Shown: one piece after another, positions 33,861 through 40,133 of the stretch
Layout: every line of letters begins with the position of its first letter
Position numbering within the stretch: position 1 is the stretch's first letter
Source of the DNA: JALYNX01 sp963780755
GTDB taxonomy: Bacteria > Actinomycetota > Acidimicrobiia > Spongiisociales > ZC4RG35
NCBI GenBank assembly: GCA_963780755.1
Contig: CAWACX010000001.1
Span: 868,001-932,000, forward strand
Direction: 5' to 3'
DNA: 64,000 nt
The notes under the pieces: model-generated
Databases searched by the model: none
Told to the model about the DNA's origin: nothing
The model's input: the letters and a program-made list of their open reading frames with translations, nothing else
Program-made: the position numbers and the translations under genes

Positions 33861-34428
33861 CTTCGAAGTAGCCATTCCCGTAGACAAGGTCTGGGAGTTC
33901 TGCCAGGACGTGCCCAACGTGGCGTCCTGCCTGCCTGGCGCCTCTCTGACCGAGGAGACCGGGCCTGACCAATACACGGGAAACGTCAACATCCGGCTGG
34001 GCCCGGTCCAGATGCAGTTCGCCGGCCAGGCAGCGGTCCGCCATCGTGACGATGAAAACCGCACGATCGTCGTAGACGCCGCCGGCGCCGACCAGAAGGG
34101 CCGGGGTCAGGCCAATGTCGGGCTCACTGCCCGGCTGGTGCCCACCGCCAACGGGACCAGGGTCGAGGTCGAGCAGGACCTGGAACTGTCGGGGGCGGCC
34201 GCCCAATACGGAAGAGGCATGGTCAACGACGTGAGCGCCATCATGCTTCGCGATTTCGCAGCCAACATGCAGGCCCGTATCGAGGCCTACGACAAGGGCC
34301 TGTCTCCTGACCAGGTGCAGGCAGCGAAGGCCGCCGGGGGCTTCGGGATCGCTTTCCAGGCAGCCTGGATGGCGCTGAAGCGAGTGGCCCGCCGGTTCTT
34401 CATGCCCTATCAACCCAATCAGACGTGA
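33844..34428 (+). CDS. coxG: CO dehydrogenase accessory protein CoxG (SRPBCC fold)
   Basis: A 194-residue CoxG/SRPBCC protein. The start ATG 33844 has an AGGAG site five bases upstream. Core motifs are VAIPVDKVWEFCQDVPNVAS, CLPGASL and GADQKGRGQANVGLTARL. The C-terminal part after residue 165 has an aromatic, basic stretch (ALKRVARRFFMPYQ) suited to membrane contact. CoxG is linked to membrane attachment of CO dehydrogenase and to quinone handling in the family. Five membrane microprotein genes follow directly. Confidence 0.9.
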   Translation: MLIKNDFEVAIPVDKVWEFCQDVPNVASCLPGASLTEETGPDQYTGNVNIRLGPVQMQFAGQAAVRHRDDENRTIVVDAAGADQKGRGQANVGLTARLVPTANGTRVEVEQDLELSGAAAQYGRGMVNDVSAIMLRDFAANMQARIEAYDKGLSPDQVQAAKAAGGFGIAFQAAWMALKRVARRFFMPYQPNQT

Positions 34429-34438
34429 GGAGGAAGCG

Positions 34439-34693
34439 ATGACTTGGTGGTGGGTCGGAAACGCGATCCTGCTCTTGGCAGTGGTGCCCATCCTGGTCTT
34501 TCTGCTCAACCGGGTGCTCGCGGCTGTGGAGCGGATCAGAGGCGCCTCGGACAACATCCTCGGTGGGGGCGTGGCTTTGATCGGTGAGGTGGACCGAGTG
34601 CCCGAGCTTCTCGCCGTGACCGACGACACGATCGACGAGGTGGCCAACGGGGCGGTGCGCTACGCCGGCTCTGTGGCCAAATTGCTGGGTTGA
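34439..34693 (+). CDS. Cox-linked single-helix membrane microprotein 1
   Basis: An 84-residue protein: short N-terminus, one helix (AILLLAVVPILVFLLNRVLA), then a charged, mostly helical tail of about 55 residues with IRGASDNILGGGVALIGEVD. Basic residues after the helix predict the tail in the cytoplasm. ATG 34439 follows coxG by ten bases with GAGGAAG. No family recognised. Confidence 0.7.
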   Translation: MTWWWVGNAILLLAVVPILVFLLNRVLAAVERIRGASDNILGGGVALIGEVDRVPELLAVTDDTIDEVANGAVRYAGSVAKLLG

Positions 34694-34707
34694 GGGAGGT
34701 ATAGCCA

Positions 34708-34935
34708 ATGCCTGCAGTTGCAATCGTCACCCTCGTGCTGGCGACGCTGATCATCGCCGCCGCCGCCGTGGGCCTGATCCGGGTCATAGAGCACCTCAGC
34801 GCCTCCCTGAAAACGTTGAGGGCCGTGACCGGAGGCGTCGGGGTGGTGGCCGAAAAGACCAGCACCGTCCCCGCCGTCGTGGCCTCGGTGAACGCCAACC
34901 TGAAGCCGGTCAGCGACTTCGCAGAGTCGATCTGA
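34708..34935 (+). CDS. Cox-linked single-helix membrane microprotein 2
   Basis: A 75-residue protein: helix AIVTLVLATLIIAAAAVGLI at the very N-terminus, then an amphipathic stretch with LSASLKTLRAVTGGVGVVAE and a tail ending in SDFAESI. Same layout as its neighbours. It lies 14 bases after microprotein 1 with GGGAGG upstream. Confidence 0.7.
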   Translation: MPAVAIVTLVLATLIIAAAAVGLIRVIEHLSASLKTLRAVTGGVGVVAEKTSTVPAVVASVNANLKPVSDFAESI

Positions 34936-34945
34936 GGTACGGAGA

Positions 34946-35206
34946 ATGAGCGAGCTCTTCGAAGGAAACACCGGCTGGTTGGTCGGGTACATCATCGGGA
35001 TCGTCGTGGTCCTCGTGGTGGTGGCCCTGGTGGTCCCGATCCTGGTCCTGGCACGAAGGATCGGGAACGAGGCCAAGCTGATCGACGACAGCCTGAAGCA
35101 GTCGGTGGTCAACACTGCGGCCCTCGCCGACCTTGCTACCACCAACACCATGGCGATCAACGTCATCGAGGGTCTGAAGCGCGGCCGGCAGCGCCTGGGA
35201 GGTTGA
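34946..35206 (+). CDS. Cox-linked single-helix membrane microprotein 3
   Basis: An 86-residue protein: ten polar residues, a long helix (YIIGIVVVLVVVALVVPILV), then ARRIGNEAKLIDDSLKQ and an Ala/Asn-rich helical tail with TNTMAINVIEGLKRG. Tail predicted cytoplasmic. It resembles microproteins 4 and 5 in the Asn/Thr/Ala-rich heptad-like tail. Confidence 0.7.
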   Translation: MSELFEGNTGWLVGYIIGIVVVLVVVALVVPILVLARRIGNEAKLIDDSLKQSVVNTAALADLATTNTMAINVIEGLKRGRQRLGG

Positions 35207-35496
35207 CGATGGTCTTTGCCCTTACCGAGAACCAGGAGACCCTTTGGCAGATCGCCAACTGGGCCGGGTTGGTAGTAGTGATCGCGGTCGCCGCCCTGCT
35301 CACCATCCTCGTGGTGCTGGTGCGCACCATCGACCGCAGGGTTGCCGGGATCAAGGAGACGCTGACCCAGGCCGAGGCCAACACCGCTGACGCCGAGTTG
35401 TTGAACACCACCGCAGCAGGCGTCGATCTGGTGCTGGCCGAGGGCCTGGAGCACCACCTGTTCCTGGGCCGGGTCCTGGGGAAGGTGCGCTCATGA
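35203..35496 (+). CDS. Cox-linked single-helix membrane microprotein 4
   Basis: A 97-residue protein from TTG 35203 (overlapping the previous stop) or 95 residues from ATG 35209. One helix (LVVVIAVAALLTILVVLV) is followed by RTIDRRVAGIKETLTQAEAN and a helical tail ending GLEHHLFLGRVLGKVR. The tail is predicted cytoplasmic. It overlaps microprotein 5 by four bases. Confidence 0.7.
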   Translation: MTMVFALTENQETLWQIANWAGLVVVIAVAALLTILVVLVRTIDRRVAGIKETLTQAEANTADAELLNTTAAGVDLVLAEGLEHHLFLGRVLGKVRS

Positions 35497-35849
35497 ACAG
35501 CCTGGTCGTCTTCACCGTCATCGACATCGTGCTGCTCATCGCCGGCCTGGCGATCTACCTCTGGATCGTCGGCGGCCAACTCACCCGGATCGCCGGCAAT
35601 CTCGAGGACTGCAACGACCTGGTGGCCAAGATCAACTCCAACGCGGCGTCGATCGAAGGCAATCTGGAGCACGTCAACCGCACCGGCGGCGTGGTCGCCG
35701 CCGCTCTTCCCCTTCTCTATGGAATGGCGGAAGGGATCGTGGTCGGGGCGACTTACGAGCCGGAGAGTGTTCACGAGCGAAGCCCGGCAAAGCCTGCCTC
35801 CGGTACCCGGCGCTCCCGGTTCCACGAGGCGGTGGGTTACAAGCCGTAG
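35493..35849 (+). CDS. Cox-linked single-helix membrane microprotein 5
   Basis: A 118-residue protein: helix VIDIVLLIAGLAIYLWIVGG near the N-terminus, then GNLEDCNDLVAKINSNAASI and a hydrophobic patch (AAALPLLYGMAEGIVVG), ending in a basic tail. It is the last gene of the plus-strand cox transcript. The next gene is convergent; the 119 bases between hold nothing I can name. Confidence 0.7.
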   Translation: MNSLVVFTVIDIVLLIAGLAIYLWIVGGQLTRIAGNLEDCNDLVAKINSNAASIEGNLEHVNRTGGVVAAALPLLYGMAEGIVVGATYEPESVHERSPAKPASGTRRSRFHEAVGYKP

Positions 35850-35968
35850 GCAGCCTTCTTGGCGCCGACGGGGCCGGGCGTCCCCGACCCCGGTGGCTTT
35901 CCCCTCCGAATCAGCGGACAACGGAATGGGTGCAAGAGGCCGGCAGTTGAACAGGCAACGCTGAAGGA

Positions 35969-36409
35969 TCAGTCCGACGGTTGGCGCCCGGTGGTCAGCG
36001 GGCCGGTGGTTCCCGGCGTCTGGTACTCCCCGATCCAGTGGTCCTCCCACGCCTGGTCGTACTGTTCCGGGTTGCAGCCCGGCCGATACACGGCGACCAA
36101 CTCCCTGACGATCTGCTCCCGGTGCGGGCTCTTCGCCCCAGGCGCCTCGTAGGTGGCGATGTAGAGGTCGAACCTCTTCCCGTCGACCCGCTTCAACCAG
36201 CAGGGGGCCACCGGATGGTTGAAGGGAAGCCTCTCTTGGGAGAGGTCATCTGAGTGCCCGACGTAGACGATCCCGTACTCCTCGGGCTTGGCCACCGGGT
36301 CCGGCTTGTAGGCGATGGCGAAGACTGCCGCCGACTTCGGAGCGGTCCAGCCTGCCAGCACACGCGGCCCTTCGAACGGATACCCGGCGAGCGAGCCGAG
36401 CCGGATCAT
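35969..36409 (-). CDS. Possible GIY-YIG-like protein
   Basis: A 146-residue protein. The stretch EEYGIVYVGHSDDLS followed by HREQIVRELVAVYRPGCNPE has the spacing of a GIY-YIG nuclease-like domain (Tyr-Val-Gly loop, then a helix with Arg and Glu, then the end of the fold). Similar proteins occur in actinobacteria without known activity. It is coupled (ATGA) to the small gene upstream. Nuclease activity is unproven. Confidence 0.5.
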   Translation of the reverse strand: MIRLGSLAGYPFEGPRVLAGWTAPKSAAVFAIAYKPDPVAKPEEYGIVYVGHSDDLSQERLPFNHPVAPCWLKRVDGKRFDLYIATYEAPGAKSPHREQIVRELVAVYRPGCNPEQYDQAWEDHWIGEYQTPGTTGPLTTGRQPSD

Positions 36410-36699
36410 TCTTCGACCATGTCGTAGAACATCTCCTCGTCCTCGGCGATGGTCTCCACGCTGACCACCGGCCAGGAGGGGAGACGCGCCGTCTCCACGG
36501 CTTTCGCGAGCACCGTCATCGCCAGCTCTACGGCGCGTTGGCTGTCGTCGGCCTCCACAACGACCTGGACCCCGTACCCAAAGGTGCCCATACCCGAGGC
36601 GATCCCCTCGCTGGTGGCCACCGCATCGGCCAGCTCGACCACTTCGTCGAGCTCGATCACACGGTCACCCTCGGCCTGGAGGGAGACGCTCCACCTCAC
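36406..36699 (-). CDS. Small hypothetical protein
   Basis: A 97-residue acidic protein from GTG 36699. It has an alternating strand-helix pattern (RWSVSLQAEGDRVIELDEVV, YGVQVVVEADDSQRAVELAM) like a ferredoxin-like alpha/beta fold. No family recognised. It lies between the VWA gene and the GIY-YIG-like gene on the same strand. A longer frame to 36771 would overlap the VWA gene and is unlikely. Confidence 0.55.
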   Translation of the reverse strand: MRWSVSLQAEGDRVIELDEVVELADAVATSEGIASGMGTFGYGVQVVVEADDSQRAVELAMTVLAKAVETARLPSWPVVSVETIAEDEEMFYDMVEE

Positions 36700-36718
36700 G
36701 CCCGAGGCCTCCTCGTGG

Positions 36719-37888
36719 TCATCGGAGCTGAGGCAGGCAGTCGGCGAGCTCCTCGAGGCTCGCCAGGTCATGGCCAGAAAGGAGGAGATCGATATAGGGC
36801 TCGGCCACCATCATCCCGAGAGTCGACGGGCGGAACTCCGAATCGTGTCCCTTGTGTGGGTTCATCCACACCACTTTGTGGCTCAGCCGCGACAGGCGCT
36901 CCATCGCATCCTCCAGCACCGCGGGGTCTCCCCGGTCCAGCCCGTCGGAGCAAATGACCACGATGGCGCCCCGGCTCAATCCCCGGCGTCCCCAATCGCG
37001 AACGAAGGTGTCGAGGGCGTTCCCGATGCGGGTGCCCCCTTCCCAATCGAAGACGAGGTGGGCGGCATCGTCGAGAGCGTCATCGGGGCGTCGCTTCTCG
37101 AGCGCCTTGGTGATCCGGGTGAGTCGGGTCCCGAAGCAGAACACCTCGACTTTGGAGGCAGCCCTCCGCGTCGAGTAGGCGAACTGGAGCAGGTTGCGCG
37201 AGTAGTCGGCCATCGATCCCGACACGTCCAGGATCAGTATCAGCGGTCGCATCTTCAACTTGCGCTGTCGCCAGAAGAGCTCCGACGGCTCGCCGTGGGT
37301 GCGCATGGTGGCGCGGACCGTGCGCCGAAGGTCGGGACGGCCCCGCGCGGAGGTCGGCCGGGTGCGACGGGTCCGACGGCGAGGAGGGATCACCCGGATC
37401 CGGGCCATGATCTTGCGCAGGGCGACCAACTCTTCCGGCGTACATGCCGCGAATGACTTGTTGCGCCAGAGCTCGATGTCCGAGGCCATCAGCCCCAGCC
37501 TCGCCTCCTCCTCATCTTTGCCCAGTCGGCCGGGCTCCGTTGCGGGGACTTCGATCACCGACTGATTCTCGATAGATGACTGCTCGAGGACCAGCTTCAC
37601 CTGGTCCGGCAGGTCCTCGGCGTAGTCGAGGAAGAAGCTGCGAAACACACGGTCGTAAACGGCGATGTGGTCGCGGCGGGTGATCATGGTGGTGCGCCCC
37701 GCCCAGTAGATGTCGAGAAGATCGCCAGGGTTGAGGGATGCCACTGCGCAACTGAACCCCAGCAGATCACCCGAGCCGATCGGCAGGCCGGCGTCGCGAA
37801 GCTCTTCACCAAAGTCGACGAGCATCGTCACGAACGGGGACCGCTCGCCGAGGTCGATCAGGTCGACGGCATCGCCTTCGTCATCCAT
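36719..37888 (-). CDS. VWA-domain protein, second CoxE-like copy
   Basis: A 389-residue protein from ATG 37888. The VWA domain has the MIDAS motif LILDVSGSMADYSRN, DWEGGTRIGNALDTF, and ICSDGLDRGDP. The N-terminal helical part has GSGDLLGFSCAVASLNPGD. It parallels the VWA gene at 26484 and overlaps its MoxR partner by eight bases. It probably serves the same or a related molybdoenzyme. Confidence 0.85.
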   Translation of the reverse strand: MDDEGDAVDLIDLGERSPFVTMLVDFGEELRDAGLPIGSGDLLGFSCAVASLNPGDLLDIYWAGRTTMITRRDHIAVYDRVFRSFFLDYAEDLPDQVKLVLEQSSIENQSVIEVPATEPGRLGKDEEEARLGLMASDIELWRNKSFAACTPEELVALRKIMARIRVIPPRRRTRRTRPTSARGRPDLRRTVRATMRTHGEPSELFWRQRKLKMRPLILILDVSGSMADYSRNLLQFAYSTRRAASKVEVFCFGTRLTRITKALEKRRPDDALDDAAHLVFDWEGGTRIGNALDTFVRDWGRRGLSRGAIVVICSDGLDRGDPAVLEDAMERLSRLSHKVVWMNPHKGHDSEFRPSTLGMMVAEPYIDLLLSGHDLASLEELADCLPQLR

Positions 37889-38774
37889 CGACCGTGACCT
37901 CTTCGAGATGCTCGAGCACGGTCTCCAGGTCGTCGCGTTCCTTGATGACTGCGCCAAGGGTGTCCGTAAGGGTCGCTGCGTCCAGCTCGGACCGACCGAG
38001 AACGTTCAATGTGGCCACCCAGTCCAGGGTCTCGGCGACCCCCGGCGGCTTGGCCAGGTCGAGGCCGCGCAAGCGGTTCACCGCATCTACCACCTTGCGG
38101 GCCAGGGTCTCGGTGGCCTCGGGCGCTCGCACCATGACGATCTCCACCTCGCGATCAGCGCTCGGATACCCGACCCAGTGATAGAGGCACCTTCGCTTCA
38201 GGGCGTCATGGAGCTCCCGGGTCCGGTTGGAGGTGAGGATCACCAACGGGGGCGCCTCGGCGGCGATGGTCCCGATTTCCGGGATCGTGATCTGATAGTC
38301 GGAGAGCAGTTCGAGGAGGAAGGCCTCGAACTCGTCGTCGGCGCGGTCGATCTCGTCGATGAGGAGCACCGCCCGGTCACCGGCACGCACCGCGGTGAGC
38401 AAGGGTCGTTCGAGCAAGAACTTGGGGCCGAACAACTTGTCGACCTGGTCCTCGTCGCCCAGGTTGTGCTCGGATAGCGCCCGGATCTGGAGCATCTGCC
38501 GGGCGTAGTCCCACTCGTAGAGGGCCTGGTTGGTGTCGATGCCCTCGTAACACTGAAGCCGGATCAGCTGGCGGCCGAAGACCGAGGCCAAGACCTTGGC
38601 CACCTCGGTTTTCCCAACTCCCACTTCCCCCTCGAGAAGCAGTGGGCGCCCCAGGGTCATCGCCACGAACACTGAGGTGGCGAGCCCCCGGTCGGCCAGA
38701 TAGTTGCCTTCGCGGAGCAGGGCGGTGAGCTCGGCGACGTCGGAAGGGAGCGTGGGTGCCCGGTCGGTGCTCAC
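37881..38774 (-). CDS. MoxR-type AAA+ ATPase, second CoxD-like copy
   Basis: A 297-residue ATPase from GTG 38774. Walker A is EGEVGVGKTEVAKVL, Walker B is VLLIDEIDRADDEFEAF and sensor 1 is VILTSNRTRELHDALKRRC. LQCYEGIDTNQALYEWDYAR is nearly identical to the copy at 25609. The two copies flank the structural cox genes on opposite strands. Confidence 0.87.
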   Translation of the reverse strand: MSTDRAPTLPSDVAELTALLREGNYLADRGLATSVFVAMTLGRPLLLEGEVGVGKTEVAKVLASVFGRQLIRLQCYEGIDTNQALYEWDYARQMLQIRALSEHNLGDEDQVDKLFGPKFLLERPLLTAVRAGDRAVLLIDEIDRADDEFEAFLLELLSDYQITIPEIGTIAAEAPPLVILTSNRTRELHDALKRRCLYHWVGYPSADREVEIVMVRAPEATETLARKVVDAVNRLRGLDLAKPPGVAETLDWVATLNVLGRSELDAATLTDTLGAVIKERDDLETVLEHLEEVTVDG

Positions 38775-38809
38775 GGCTTGACCGCCAGAAGGCGAGGCTT
38801 CGAGTTCGG

Positions 38810-39070
38810 TCAGGCCTGTTCGCCCTGACCGAGGACCAGCTCGCCGACGGAGCTGCCCGACGTGCTCAGCTTGCCCTCGCGGGCGAGTTTGGCTCGCCAA
38901 GCCGCCCCGAGGTCGCTCCCCGGCTCGGCATAACCGTCGAACGTGACGTCCTTCATGTTGCGACAAGCCTTGTTGGGGCTGCAGTCCTCATCGAGTTCGT
39001 GGTCGTGGTCGTGGCTGATGACCCACACCGAGTCGAGAACATCGGCCGTGGTCTCGTTTTGGCCTGTCAT
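38810..39070 (-). CDS. Small His/Asp-rich hypothetical protein of the cox island
   Basis: An 86-residue protein from ATG 39070 with an AAGGAG site six bases upstream. The N-terminal part has ISHDHDHELDEDCSPNKAC, a dense set of His, Asp and Cys that could bind a metal ion. The C-terminus is Gly/Ser-rich. No family recognised. Its place beside MoxR and XdhC genes suggests a maturation role; that is inference. Confidence 0.6.
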   Translation of the reverse strand: MTGQNETTADVLDSVWVISHDHDHELDEDCSPNKACRNMKDVTFDGYAEPGSDLGAAWRAKLAREGKLSTSGSSVGELVLGQGEQA

Positions 39071-39143
39071 CGAGCGCTCCTTAGGGACGGCGTCGTCGAG
39101 TCCGATCGACTCTGATGAGTGTAATCGGCGGCGGATTCTCTCT

Positions 39144-40064
39144 CTATGGCTGGGCGCCCACCCGATCCGAAGCCACCGCGATCGCTTCGGCCAGGATCGA
39201 CACCGCGATCTCAGCAGGTGTGGTGGCGCCGATGTCGAACCCTGCCGGGCCATGCACCCTGGTCAGATCGGTCACCCCACGGTAGGCGAGCCAGTCAGCC
39301 CGGTTCTCCTGCATGCGACGCGCGCCGAGCGAGCCGATGTAACCCACCGGGCTGTCCAATGCGGCCATCAACCCCGCGCCGGCGAGGTCGAGGTCATGGG
39401 CGGTGACAACGACTTTGTCGAGAGGGGAGAGCCCGGCGATGACACCGGTCGCCGATGACGCATCGCCGACCACCCGCGCCCGCCAGCCCACTGCGGCCGC
39501 CAACCCGGTGAGAGCGTCAGCCACCGGGCTCGCTCCGACGATCACCAACTGTGGCACCGCCCGGAACACCGTGATGAGCGCGTCGTCGACAATCGTCGAT
39601 GTGCTGACGCCCCCGGCAAACAACTGCTCCGCTGCCTCGCCGGCCCCGGCGATGGTCTCCGTCGTATAGAGGAGCATTTCGACGACCTCGTCGCCTTCGA
39701 GCCGGCTCACCAGGCAGATCGGCTGTCGGGCTGCTGCCAGCTCAACAAGGCCGTCCGGGAGCGCCTCGGCTGGCATCAGCAGGCATCGGCCACTGCCGCC
39801 GGCGGGCAGCCCGGCAATCAAGGCGTCGATGTCCGTCACCTCGATTTCCAAAAGGCGACCTGTGCTCCATCGCCCGGCCAGATCGCCAAGCTTCGCGTCG
39901 ATGGCACCGCCGGCCATCGAGCCGATCCTGCCTCCACCCGGGGTGAACACAACGGCATCGGACCAGTCGTCGATCGGCAGGCCGTCGGCCTCGACCATCC
40001 AGGCGACGTCGGCCCTGGTGCCGGCGCGCAGACAAGCTTCAACTGTGAGGGCGACGTCGAACAC
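39144..40064 (-). CDS. XdhC/CoxI family protein, full length
   Basis: A 306-residue protein with both halves of XdhC. The N-terminal part has VVFTPGGGRIGSMAGGAIDA; the Rossmann part has QLVIVGASPVADALTGLAAA, YIGSLGARRMQENRADWLAY and HGPAGFDIGATTPAEIAVSI. GTG 40064 is seven bases from a minus-strand TACAAT box (leaderless). It is the third XdhC-type system of the island and is divergent from ppc. Confidence 0.82.
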   Translation of the reverse strand: MFDVALTVEACLRAGTRADVAWMVEADGLPIDDWSDAVVFTPGGGRIGSMAGGAIDAKLGDLAGRWSTGRLLEIEVTDIDALIAGLPAGGSGRCLLMPAEALPDGLVELAAARQPICLVSRLEGDEVVEMLLYTTETIAGAGEAAEQLFAGGVSTSTIVDDALITVFRAVPQLVIVGASPVADALTGLAAAVGWRARVVGDASSATGVIAGLSPLDKVVVTAHDLDLAGAGLMAALDSPVGYIGSLGARRMQENRADWLAYRGVTDLTRVHGPAGFDIGATTPAEIAVSILAEAIAVASDRVGAQP

Positions 40065-40071
40065 GGCGACG

Positions 40072-40127
40072 ATTGTACGAACCACGAGCGAGCCGCAGGA
40101 GACAGGCCGCACCGTGCTGAATACCCT
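40072..40127. promoter_or_regulatory. Divergent leaderless promoters of XdhC gene and ppc
   Basis: Minus-strand TACAAT (40077-40072) lies seven bases from the XdhC GTG. Plus-strand TACCCT (40122-40127) lies six bases from the ppc ATG. The 69-base gap marks the right border of the cox island. Confidence 0.6.
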
Positions 40128-40133
40128 GTCCCG

